Source: Christiangramia flava JLT2011
GTDB lineage: Bacteria; Bacteroidota; Bacteroidia; Flavobacteriales; Flavobacteriaceae
Length of the DNA: 64,000 nucleotides
NCBI RefSeq assembly: GCF_001951155.1
Contig: NZ_CP016359.1
Coordinates: 1,388,001 to 1,452,000 of the forward strand
Direction: 5' to 3'
Each line of letters starts with the position of its first letter. The stretch's first letter is position 1. Below, piece after piece: positions 54,150 to 63,031 of the stretch. The translations under genes were made by a program, and so were the position numbers. Under the pieces are notes generated by a model. It worked only from the letters and a program-made list of their open reading frames with translations, did no database searches and was not told the DNA's origin.

Positions 54150-55301
54150 ATGGGAGCACTGCAATTCGAGTCAAAATTGCCAAAAAACGAGGTTAGTATT
54201 TTCACCGTCATGAGCGAAATGGCCACACAACACCAGGCCATCAATTTATCACAGGGATTTCCAAATTTTGAAACCGATAAGAAATTGAAGAAACTAGTCA
54301 ATAAAGCCATGAAGAATGGCTATAACCAGTACCCTCCAGCCAACGGTGTGATCGCTCTTCGGGAAGCCATTAGTCACAAAATCGAAGCACTTCACGACAC
54401 CTTTTACGACCCCATCTCTGAAATCACCGTTACTTCGGGCGCCACCGAAGCGCTTTACTGCGCCATAACCGCCTTTGTTCACCCGGGAGATGAAGTGATC
54501 GTGCTCAAACCTGCCTACGACACTTATGAACCAACCGTAGAGCTCAGCGGCGGAAAAGTGGTTCCAATTCAGCTTAAAGGAGCTGGATACGAATTAGACT
54601 GGCAGGAAGTGGAACAGGCAATTACCTCCAGAACCAGGATGATCATCATCAATACTCCGCACAATCCCACGGGGAAAGTCTTTTCGGAGGAGGATATGCT
54701 AAAACTCGAATTGCTACTGAAGGATACGGCTATTTTGCTGCTGAGTGATGAAGTTTATGAACACCTTATTTTCGACGAAAAAGTGCATCAAAGCGCCAGC
54801 AAATTCCCAAATCTTGCAGAACGGGCGATTGTTTGCGCTTCCTTCGGAAAAACATTTCATAACACCGGCTGGAAAACCGGATATTGCGTCGCTCCTGCGG
54901 AATTGATGAAAGAGATCCGGAAAATTCATGAAATGACCACGTTTTCGGTCAACCATCCTATGCAGCGCGCGTATAGCGAATACCTGAAAGATGAACGAAC
55001 GTACCTGGATCTACCGAATTTCTATCAGCAGAAACGAGATCTTTTCCTGAACCTCATCAAATCTTCCAAATTCAGCTACACACCAAGTGAAGGCACCTAT
55101 TTCCAACTTCTTGATTTTTCGGCAATCACCAGGGAACGAGATACGGAATTTGCCAAAAGGCTGATCACCGAGCACAACCTGGCTTCCATCCCGGTTTCCG
55201 TTTTCAATTTAGATCAGAAAGATCATCACCAACTGCGGTTTTGTTTCGCGAAAACTGACGAAACGCTGGAGAGAGCTGCCGAAATTCTGTGTACCTTGTA
55301 A
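54150..55301 (+). CDS. PLP-dependent aminotransferase, methionine/kynurenine type
   Basis: This 383-residue fold-type I class I/II aminotransferase starts at ATG 54150 behind an AGGAG ribosome site at about 54143-54147. It has NLSQGFPNFETD, YNQYPPANGVIALREAI, and the Schiff-base Lys in SFGKTFHNTGWKTGY. These are the marks of the methionine aminotransferase (YbdL)/kynurenine-oxoglutarate transaminase group, which may serve methionine salvage. Earlier in-frame codons fall in the sdh terminator. Confidence 0.88.
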   Translation: MGALQFESKLPKNEVSIFTVMSEMATQHQAINLSQGFPNFETDKKLKKLVNKAMKNGYNQYPPANGVIALREAISHKIEALHDTFYDPISEITVTSGATEALYCAITAFVHPGDEVIVLKPAYDTYEPTVELSGGKVVPIQLKGAGYELDWQEVEQAITSRTRMIIINTPHNPTGKVFSEEDMLKLELLLKDTAILLLSDEVYEHLIFDEKVHQSASKFPNLAERAIVCASFGKTFHNTGWKTGYCVAPAELMKEIRKIHEMTTFSVNHPMQRAYSEYLKDERTYLDLPNFYQQKRDLFLNLIKSSKFSYTPSEGTYFQLLDFSAITRERDTEFAKRLITEHNLASIPVSVFNLDQKDHHQLRFCFAKTDETLERAAEILCTL

Positions 55302-55302
55302 T

Positions 55303-55938
55303 ATGCATCTGAACATTCAGGTTAACGGGCAGAACTTTATTTTACACGCTTCAGGTGCGATCTACTGGCCGGAGCAGGAAATCCTGCTGATTGCTGATGT
55401 GCACCTGGGAAAAGTGAGCCACTTCCGGAAGTATGGCAGCGCCGTGCCGTTGCCTGCAATAAGTTCCAATTTTGCCAAATTAGACCAGCTGCTGAAGACC
55501 TTCGATCCCGAACATATTGTGTTTCTCGGTGATCTATTCCACAGTTCGCTGAACAATGAATGGAAATTGTTCGAAAAATGGGTGTGGGAAACCGATCAGC
55601 AAATTCATCTGGTTGCCGGGAATCATGACATCATTTCACCGCTGAAATATGAAGCTATCGGCATCAGAATTCATTCAGAAATCATCATCGATGAATTTCA
55701 GTTTACGCATCACCCGCAGGAAGACGGTGCGTACTTCAATTTTTGCGGTCACATCCATCCCGGTTATAAAATGTACGGTGCCGGCAGGCAGTCTTTAAAA
55801 TTACGCTGTTTTTTTATGCGGAAAAGGAAAATGATCCTTCCGGCTTTCGGCGAATTTACCGGAAATTATTTTCTAAAACCCATCGACGGAGAAAAGGTTT
55901 TTGCGATTACGGGAAAAGAAGTAATTTTAATCGCCTAA
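55303..55938 (+). CDS. pdeM: PdeM-like metallophosphoesterase
   Basis: This 211-residue calcineurin-like phosphoesterase has Asp32-Val-His34, Asp77 in GDLFHS, Asn107-His108-Asp109 in GNHD, and the later His in THHPQ and CGHIHPG. It matches the 'ligase-associated DNA damage response' PdeM group. Its usual neighbours (DNA ligase, exonuclease and helicase) are not in this window. It starts 1 nt after the aminotransferase stop. Confidence 0.85.
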   Translation: MHLNIQVNGQNFILHASGAIYWPEQEILLIADVHLGKVSHFRKYGSAVPLPAISSNFAKLDQLLKTFDPEHIVFLGDLFHSSLNNEWKLFEKWVWETDQQIHLVAGNHDIISPLKYEAIGIRIHSEIIIDEFQFTHHPQEDGAYFNFCGHIHPGYKMYGAGRQSLKLRCFFMRKRKMILPAFGEFTGNYFLKPIDGEKVFAITGKEVILIA

Positions 55939-55952
55939 ATCTGCCTACCATC

Positions 55953-56759
55953 ATGATTAAAAGACTAGCCGTCCTGAATTTCCTTTCGCTACTGCTGGCG
56001 ATAGCCGTTAATGTCCTCGCGCAGCTTGGGAAGATCAACGATCAAACCATTGGTGAAGTGAGCCATCGATACCCGAACCTATTTACTCCAGCCGATTATA
56101 CGTTCAGCATTTGGGGCCTCATTTACCTGTCACTCCTGCTATTTACCGGCTATATGCTCACGGAAGCCTTTTCGAAAGAACGCAAAAAAGAGGTGGCTTT
56201 CATCAGGAAAACTTCTTTCTGGTTCATAATTACCAATATTGGGAATTGCCTCTGGGTGATAGCCTGGTTATACGAATTCAGCGGGATGGCGGTGGTACTA
56301 CTGTTCCTGATGATGATGAAACTCATCAAGATCATCCTGAATACGGATATGGAGCTCTACAATGCACCTTTCAAGGTAATCGCATTCTACTGGTGGCCCA
56401 TCTGCCTCTATTCAGGCTGGGTCGCCGTTGCCTGTATTACAAATGTCGCTTCGTTTCTTTCGGAATACGGCTGGCAGGGATCCGGTCTCACTCCACCAGA
56501 ATGGACCATGATCATGATAGCCGCTACCGTGCTTTTAAATATCCTGATGATCTACTTGCGGAATATGCGGGAATTTGCCGCTGTAGGAATTTGGGCGCTC
56601 GTTGGCCTGTATGTAAGGCATTCTGCTGAAAATAGTGAAAACCAGATGCTGGCAAGAGTAGCTATGGCGGGAGCTATTTTGATATTTCTGAATGCTGCAT
56701 ACCACGGTTATAAAAATCGTAAGACCAACCCCATTTACAGGCTTATCAATGGTTCCTAA
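55953..56759 (+). CDS. TspO/MBR-like membrane protein
   Basis: This 268-residue integral membrane protein has about seven hydrophobic helices. FTPADYTFSIWGLIYLSLLLFTGYML and IGNCLWVIAWLYEF correspond to TspO-like PPY...FxxxWxxxY motifs, extended by extra helices. It is larger than classical TspO (about 160 residues). The ligand and role are unknown. It lies 14 nt after pdeM and converges with the disulfide oxidoreductase. Confidence 0.75.
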   Translation: MIKRLAVLNFLSLLLAIAVNVLAQLGKINDQTIGEVSHRYPNLFTPADYTFSIWGLIYLSLLLFTGYMLTEAFSKERKKEVAFIRKTSFWFIITNIGNCLWVIAWLYEFSGMAVVLLFLMMMKLIKIILNTDMELYNAPFKVIAFYWWPICLYSGWVAVACITNVASFLSEYGWQGSGLTPPEWTMIMIAATVLLNILMIYLRNMREFAAVGIWALVGLYVRHSAENSENQMLARVAMAGAILIFLNAAYHGYKNRKTNPIYRLINGS

Positions 56760-58114
56760 ACCATCGCCTTGATGTCACTGGCCCAGCTGGGATAAGAGAA
56801 GATCATCCCCTTAAGGGTGCGGCAATCCAGTTTTCCGCAGATGGCCATCACGAACATATTGATCATTTCTGAAGCATCATCTCCAATAAGGTGTGCGCCT
56901 AAAACGAGTCCGGTTTTCTTATCCACGATCGTTTTATACGCGTAATAACTGGAATTAATGCGTTTTGCATTGAACCAGCCAGGGACATTCTTCTGTTCAA
57001 CCTGAATGTCATAGCCTTTTTCCCGTGCCTCTTTTTCATGTAATCCCACGGAAGCAAGATTAGGCAGGGTGAAAACAACCGATGGTTGAGGCGGGTAATG
57101 AGCAATTTTATTTCGTTCCAGATTCAGGATATTTGCGGTTACAATCCGCGCTTCTTGCGAGGAAAGCGGTGTGAGCGGTAATCCTTCACTAGCCGATACA
57201 TCTCCACAGGCATACACGTTCGGGTTGGTAGTACTTTGAAGATTTTCGTTCACCTCGATCCCTTTTCCTGAAAAGGCCACGTTTCCTTTTTCCAGTTCCA
57301 ATTCATCGATTGAAGGCACTCTACCTGCGGCGTTTACGATCAATCGCGCATCCAGTTCGATCTTTTCACCATTTTTTCCGTTGGCGTGAACCCGGAAATT
57401 TTTCCGAAGCTGTTCCACTTCAGTGACCTTCGCGTTGAATACGAATTTGATCCCGATATCTTCGGAAGCCCGCTGCAAATAAGCCACCATATCCTCATCA
57501 AAATTGCTAAGCGGCCGGGACGCGCCATCGATCACCGTCACGTCTACCCCACAGCGTGCTGCGATATGGGCAAATTCCATCCCAATATATCCGGCTCCAA
57601 TGAAGATCATGCTTTCCGGAAGCTCTTCCAGTTCCATAAAATCATCGCTGTTAATGGGAAATTCCCTGCCCGGGATTTTTAACTCCAGCGGTCTATTTCC
57701 CGTTGCAATCACGATCTTATCGGCAGTGACCGTTTTCCCTTCTACTGAAAGTGTTGTTTCATCCAGAAATTTGGGCGACTGATGGTACATTTTAAGACCA
57801 AGTTTTTGAAACTTTTTTTCGGTGGCTGCTGGTACCGCGCTGGTGAATTTCTTCTTGAACTGCAAGAGTTCAGACCAGCTCCATTCAGGCAGCTTCGCGA
57901 TCCCGTTCCCTTTCATTTTAGCGGCACGATCGAGAATCTCAGTCAGCCCTACCAGTACTTTTTTAGGATCACATCCCCGATTGGCACAGGTTCCTCCAAA
58001 TTCCCGGTTATCGGCGATCGCAACTTTTTTGCCGCTTTCCACGCATTCTCTGGCTACACTTTTACCGGCTGTTCCGGTTCCAATTACAAAAACATCAAAA
58101 TGTTCAAATCCCAT
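56756..58114 (-). CDS. FAD-dependent pyridine nucleotide-disulfide oxidoreductase
   Basis: This 452-residue glutathione-reductase-like flavoprotein has FAD motif GTGTAG (residues 12-17), the redox cysteines Cys43 and Cys48 in GGTCANRGCDPKK, NAD(P) motif GAGYIGMEFA and YACGDV. In standard members the C-terminus carries a catalytic His-Pro (HPTxxE). Here it reads YPSWASDI, so Tyr is in the His place. It may be a bacillithiol/other thiol or dihydrolipoyl-like reductase variant. Confidence 0.87.
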   Translation of the reverse strand: MGFEHFDVFVIGTGTAGKSVARECVESGKKVAIADNREFGGTCANRGCDPKKVLVGLTEILDRAAKMKGNGIAKLPEWSWSELLQFKKKFTSAVPAATEKKFQKLGLKMYHQSPKFLDETTLSVEGKTVTADKIVIATGNRPLELKIPGREFPINSDDFMELEELPESMIFIGAGYIGMEFAHIAARCGVDVTVIDGASRPLSNFDEDMVAYLQRASEDIGIKFVFNAKVTEVEQLRKNFRVHANGKNGEKIELDARLIVNAAGRVPSIDELELEKGNVAFSGKGIEVNENLQSTTNPNVYACGDVSASEGLPLTPLSSQEARIVTANILNLERNKIAHYPPQPSVVFTLPNLASVGLHEKEAREKGYDIQVEQKNVPGWFNAKRINSSYYAYKTIVDKKTGLVLGAHLIGDDASEMINMFVMAICGKLDCRTLKGMIFSYPSWASDIKAMV

Positions 58115-58252
58115 ATCCTTTATTTTCTTGCGATCACGGTGTATCGGCAGGTATTTCAGCTGAAAAAGATACTAATAGCCCCAGTCTATCTGTGTTAGTA
58201 TTATGATAAATTCCTTCAAAATGCTATTATATAGTTAAATATGACAGCTTGG

Positions 58253-58284
58253 GTTGTAAGACTTTAAGAGCGAAATTATCTTTG
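58253..58284 (+). promoter_or_regulatory. Promoter of mfd, close to the start codon
   Basis: GTTG (58253-58256), a 20-nt spacer and TATCTTTG (58277-58284) fit the consensus. The -7 element ends 5 nt before the mfd ATG, so the transcript may begin at or near the A of ATG. Confidence 0.55.
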
Positions 58285-58289
58285 CAGCA

Positions 58290-61200
58290 ATGAGTACAAA
58301 TCTTATCGCGAAGAACTTTGCACAATCCCCGCTTCAGCAGGAATTGCGGGAAGCTATTGCCAATTCTGAAAAAATGCAGCTGAAAGGTCTTGTGGGATCT
58401 GCCCTTTCATTTGTGGTTGCTGATGCCTTTTCACAGGCAGAAAATCCGTTTTTACTGATTTTTAATGACAAGGAAGAGGCCGCTTACTACCTAAATGACC
58501 TGGAACAACTAATTGGAGACAAACAGGTTCTCTTCTATCCTGGCAGCTATCGCCGCCCTTACCAGATCGAGGAGACAGACAATGCCAATGTGTTGCTTCG
58601 CGCCGAAGTACTCAACCGCCTGAATTCCCGGAAAAAGCCGGCGATCATCGTTACGTACCCGGAAGCACTTTTTGAAAAAGTGGTTACCAAAAAAGAACTG
58701 GATCGCAGCACCCTGAAAATTTCCGTGGGAGATGAACTTTCTATCGATTTTGTCAATGAAATGCTTTTCGAATACCAGTTCAAACGGGTCGATTTTGTCA
58801 CGGAACCCGGTGAGTTTTCGGTTCGGGGTGGTATAATAGACGTTTTTTCTTTTAGCCATGACGAACCCTATCGCGTTGAATTCTTTGGGGACGAGATCGA
58901 CAGCATTCGTACTTTCGATGTGGAAACCCAGCTTTCAACTGATAAAAAGAAAAAAATCACGGTGATGCCAAATGTGGAAAACAAGCATTTGGACGAAATT
59001 CGCGAAAGCTTCCTAAAGTATATTTCAGATAAAACCATAGTTTTTCTCCGTAACCTGGACCTGCTTTCCGCACAAACCGATAAGCTGTTCGCCAAGGCAG
59101 AAGATGCGTTTAAAGAACTTTCAGAAAACGTCAAACACAGCGCACCAAAAGAACTTTTTTGCAACGCGGAACTGATCAAGAAGGAATTGCTCAACTTTAC
59201 AACGGCAGAACTCGGGAACCAGGCTTTCCTTAACCCCAAAAAGATCCTGGAATTTCATACCAAACCACAACCTTCTTTTAATAAACAGTTTGAACTGCTC
59301 ATTGAAAACCTGCTGGAAAACCAACGTAACGGCTATACCAATTACATTTGCTGCGTTAGCGAACAGCAGGCCAAACGTTTTCATGACATTTTCGAAGATC
59401 AGAAAGAAAAAGTGGAATATCAAACCCCTGTTTTTTCTATGTACCAGGGTTTTATTGATGAAGATTCCAAAACCATTGTTTACTCAGATCACCAGATATT
59501 TGAGCGTTATCACAAATTTCACCTGAAAAATGGCTACGCTAAAAAACAGGCAATTACACTGAAAGAGCTTACGAACCTCGAAGTAGGCGATTATGTCACA
59601 CATATTGACCACGGAATTGGCAAATTTGGCGGGCTTCAGAAAATTGATGTGGAAGGCAAAAAACAGGAAGCCATCAAACTCATCTACGGTGAACGCGATA
59701 TCCTGTACCTGAGCATTCATTCGCTACACAAGATTTCAAAATATAACGGGAAAGACGGGAAAGCGCCTAAGATCTATAAACTGGGCAGCAACGCCTGGAA
59801 AAACCTGAAAAAGAAAACCAAGGCCCGCGTCAAGCATATCGCCTACGACCTTATAAAGCTATACGCCAAGAGAAGGCTGGAAAAAGGTTTTCAGTATGGG
59901 CCCGATTCCTATTTACAGCACGAACTCGAAGCTTCCTTTATTTACGAGGACACGCCAGACCAAAGCTCGGCTACGGAAGCGGTCAAAAAGGATATGGAAT
60001 CTTTGCAACCTATGGACCGGCTGGTTTGTGGAGATGTAGGCTTCGGAAAAACAGAAGTGGCCATCAGGGCTGCTTTCAAAGCTGTTGATAATGGCAAGCA
60101 GGTAGCCGTCCTGGTTCCTACTACAATTCTCGCCTTTCAGCATCATCAAACTTTCACCGAAAGACTGAAGGATTTCCCGGTACGAATTGATTACCTGAAC
60201 CGTTTTCGAACTGCCAAGGAAAAAAGAGAGACCCTGCAGGACCTTGCTGACGGAAAAGTGGATATTATCATCGGGACCCACCAACTGGTAAACAAAACAG
60301 TAAAATTCAAAGATCTTGGGCTGCTCATTGTTGATGAGGAACAAAAATTTGGCGTTGCCGTAAAAGATAAGCTGAAAACGATTCGGGAGAATGTAGATAC
60401 GCTTACCCTTACCGCCACACCAATTCCAAGAACCCTGCAATTCAGCCTGATGGCCGCTCGTGACCTATCTACGATCACGACCCCGCCTCCCAACCGCTAC
60501 CCTATTGAAACCAATGTTATCCGTTTTTCGGAAGAAACTATTCGCGACGCGGTGAGTTACGAGATTCAGCGTGGCGGGCAGGTTTTTTTCATTCACAATC
60601 GCGTGGAAAACATCAAGGAAGTGGCCGGGATGATCCAGAGACTGGTTCCGGATGCCAAAATTGGCGTGGGACATGGCCAAATGGATGGGAAAAAACTGGA
60701 AAAACTGATGTTGAGCTTCATCAACGGGGAATTTGACGTGCTGGTTTCCACCACGATCGTAGAGAGTGGCCTGGACGTATCCAACGCCAATACCATTTTC
60801 ATTAATAACGCTAATAATTTCGGGCTGTCTGATCTTCACCAGATGCGTGGTAGAGTTGGCCGAAGCAATAAAAAGGCGTTCTGCTACTTCATCACTCCGC
60901 CTTATTCGGCAATGACCGAAGATGCCCGTAAACGCATCACCGCCCTGGAACAGTTTTCAGAATTGGGAAGCGGTTTCAATATCGCTATGAAAGACCTTGA
61001 AATTCGCGGTGCAGGCGATCTTTTAGGAGGTGAACAAAGTGGGTTTATCAACGAAATTGGGTTCGACACTTATCAAAAGATCCTGAACGAGGCCATCGAA
61101 GAGCTAAAAGAAAATGAATTCCGCGAATTGTATAGTGATCAGGAAAACCTGGAAACCAAGGAATTTGTAAAAGACACGCAGATCGATTCCGATTTTGAGC

Positions 61201-61658
61201 TATTGTTCCCAGATGACTACATCAATAATATTTCAGAACGACTGAATCTTTACACCAAATTGAATGAGTTAAAGACCGAAAATGAATTGCAGCAATTTGA
61301 AGCTGAACTGGTAGACCGATTTGGAGAATTGCCAACGCAGGCCACCGATCTTTTGAATAGTGTTCGTATCAAATGGATCGCCGCGCATTTAGGCCTGGAG
61401 AAAATCATCATGAAAAAAGGCAAATTTGTAGGTTATTTCATTGCAGATCAAAATTCCAGATTTTACCAGACAAAAAATTTCACGAAGATCCTGCAGTATG
61501 TACAAACCCATTCGCATACCTGCAAAATGAAGGAAAAACAAACCAGAAATGGTCTTCGGTTATTGCTGACTTTTGAAAAGATCACATCGGTAGAAAGAGC
61601 ATTAAAAGTGCTGCAACCGCTGGATTTCAGAAATATTGAAGAGCCCGCAAGCGCTTAA
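58290..61658 (+). CDS. mfd: Transcription-repair coupling factor Mfd
   Basis: This 1122-residue ATPase removes stalled RNA polymerase and recruits UvrA. It has an UvrB-like N-terminal region (about 1-330), the RNAP-interaction CarD-like domain from about residue 430 (GDYVTHIDHGIGKF), translocase modules with Walker A (CGDVGFGKTE, about 578-587) and the DEEQ Walker B box (about 681-684), and the C-terminal TRCF domain. It is near the full usual length. It converges with DUF5689, sharing TTAA at the stops. Confidence 0.96.
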   Translation: MSTNLIAKNFAQSPLQQELREAIANSEKMQLKGLVGSALSFVVADAFSQAENPFLLIFNDKEEAAYYLNDLEQLIGDKQVLFYPGSYRRPYQIEETDNANVLLRAEVLNRLNSRKKPAIIVTYPEALFEKVVTKKELDRSTLKISVGDELSIDFVNEMLFEYQFKRVDFVTEPGEFSVRGGIIDVFSFSHDEPYRVEFFGDEIDSIRTFDVETQLSTDKKKKITVMPNVENKHLDEIRESFLKYISDKTIVFLRNLDLLSAQTDKLFAKAEDAFKELSENVKHSAPKELFCNAELIKKELLNFTTAELGNQAFLNPKKILEFHTKPQPSFNKQFELLIENLLENQRNGYTNYICCVSEQQAKRFHDIFEDQKEKVEYQTPVFSMYQGFIDEDSKTIVYSDHQIFERYHKFHLKNGYAKKQAITLKELTNLEVGDYVTHIDHGIGKFGGLQKIDVEGKKQEAIKLIYGERDILYLSIHSLHKISKYNGKDGKAPKIYKLGSNAWKNLKKKTKARVKHIAYDLIKLYAKRRLEKGFQYGPDSYLQHELEASFIYEDTPDQSSATEAVKKDMESLQPMDRLVCGDVGFGKTEVAIRAAFKAVDNGKQVAVLVPTTILAFQHHQTFTERLKDFPVRIDYLNRFRTAKEKRETLQDLADGKVDIIIGTHQLVNKTVKFKDLGLLIVDEEQKFGVAVKDKLKTIRENVDTLTLTATPIPRTLQFSLMAARDLSTITTPPPNRYPIETNVIRFSEETIRDAVSYEIQRGGQVFFIHNRVENIKEVAGMIQRLVPDAKIGVGHGQMDGKKLEKLMLSFINGEFDVLVSTTIVESGLDVSNANTIFINNANNFGLSDLHQMRGRVGRSNKKAFCYFITPPYSAMTEDARKRITALEQFSELGSGFNIAMKDLEIRGAGDLLGGEQSGFINEIGFDTYQKILNEAIEELKENEFRELYSDQENLETKEFVKDTQIDSDFELLFPDDYINNISERLNLYTKLNELKTENELQQFEAELVDRFGELPTQATDLLNSVRIKWIAAHLGLEKIIMKKGKFVGYFIADQNSRFYQTKNFTKILQYVQTHSHTCKMKEKQTRNGLRLLLTFEKITSVERALKVLQPLDFRNIEEPASA

Positions 61659-63028
61659 TTTCCGGAAAGCCTGAAATTATCCAGGTCGTAGGTCGTGGTC
61701 TTATCAGGTGCGGCACCGAGATACTGAAACCCGATCCAGATCTTGTCTCCAAGACAGGAAACATCGATCATCGATTTTCTGAAATTAGACAGGTAAGCCC
61801 CGGAAGGCCCCAAAGGAATGTTCGCATCTAGTGGCTCCCAGTTGGTAGTTCGAGGATCTCCCGAAAAATTCCTGGTCACGAAAACCTTTAGGAACATCCC
61901 ATTATCGTACCCTGCCAACAGGTCAAAACTAAGCGTTGCGGTGTTCCAACCAGACAAATCCAGCTCGGGAGAAACCAGCCAGGCTTCCAGCGGACTTTCA
62001 TTGGTGTTGTAAGCGGTGATTCTTAAAACCCGATTTCCATTGGAAAGTGTTGGCGTCCATTTCTTTTCACCTCCGCTACTATTCACATTTGTCCAGTGCC
62101 GGGAATTGAGAGTAGTATTGGAAGTCACTCCGTCAAAATTCTCCTCAAAAATCACCTGCGATCCCATTTCGGGATTATCGCTGCAATTAGCAAATTCCGG
62201 ATCGCATCGTTCACCATTGAATTGTATTTTTTCAGGCGAATTCAAAACGATCACAAAATGTTCATCATAAAAATCTCGTGTCAGAACTCCTTCCACACTC
62301 CCTGAACCAGAGGGGAGTAGTAATGAACGAAAATCAGCATAAGTACTGGTGCTCAAAATTGTGGTTTCGCCGGTTTCACAACTTTCCAGCTCTCGTGCCC
62401 CGTCGTACTGATCGGCAATATTGGAAGCAAAAGAATATAGATCGTTTTCTCGCACCAGTGTGCGGTCAAACTGTACGTTGTTCAGCCGTATATAAAGATT
62501 ATTCAGGTCGCTGCTGAAATCAGCTATTCGAAGGCTCAATGGAACTATTTCCGAAATTTTGTCACTTCTCATCACAAAATCATCGATCATGGAAGAAGGA
62601 ATCGCCACGACATCTCCCCTATTCTGAAGGCCGAGTTGTAAAACGCCATTACTAAAGGCCATGCTCAATCCATCTAGTTTGATATACAGCTTTCTTCCGA
62701 AGTCAAAGGTCGAAGACAGAGAATTATCATCAAGTAATATCTGGATTCCTGCAGTAGGGTTTTCCGGCCGGTCCTGGAGCACCAGCTTTTTATAGAAATT
62801 TCCAGCCAGGTCACTGCTTACCACATAGGCTTCGAACCAGGTATTGGTATATCGAAAAGTATATACTTCCCCGGTAGAAAAATCAAAATTGCCTTTGACA
62901 GCTTTAATACTCGTGAGGTTTCCCGTGAATTCGGGTTCTATAATAGTAAGGTCAGGCAGATCATAATCATCAGTCGTCACACAGGAATTTAGTAGTAGCA
63001 ACAGGCTTAAAGCGAGGAAATTTTTCAT
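61655..63028 (-). CDS. DUF5689 lipoprotein with C-terminal choice-of-anchor J-like domain
   Basis: This 457-residue protein has a lipoprotein signal (LNSC, Cys16), a DUF5689 domain (about 30-265) and a jelly-roll MAM-like/choice-of-anchor J domain (about 285-457, opening FEENFDGVTSNTTLNSRHWTNVNSSGG). It is coupled to the TonB-dependent receptor with a 3-nt gap. Such pairs are usual in Flavobacteria, where the lipoprotein may bind the ligand at the surface. The cargo is unknown. Confidence 0.85.
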   Translation of the reverse strand: MKNFLALSLLLLLNSCVTTDDYDLPDLTIIEPEFTGNLTSIKAVKGNFDFSTGEVYTFRYTNTWFEAYVVSSDLAGNFYKKLVLQDRPENPTAGIQILLDDNSLSSTFDFGRKLYIKLDGLSMAFSNGVLQLGLQNRGDVVAIPSSMIDDFVMRSDKISEIVPLSLRIADFSSDLNNLYIRLNNVQFDRTLVRENDLYSFASNIADQYDGARELESCETGETTILSTSTYADFRSLLLPSGSGSVEGVLTRDFYDEHFVIVLNSPEKIQFNGERCDPEFANCSDNPEMGSQVIFEENFDGVTSNTTLNSRHWTNVNSSGGEKKWTPTLSNGNRVLRITAYNTNESPLEAWLVSPELDLSGWNTATLSFDLLAGYDNGMFLKVFVTRNFSGDPRTTNWEPLDANIPLGPSGAYLSNFRKSMIDVSCLGDKIWIGFQYLGAAPDKTTTYDLDNFRLSGN

Positions 63029-63031
63029 TGG

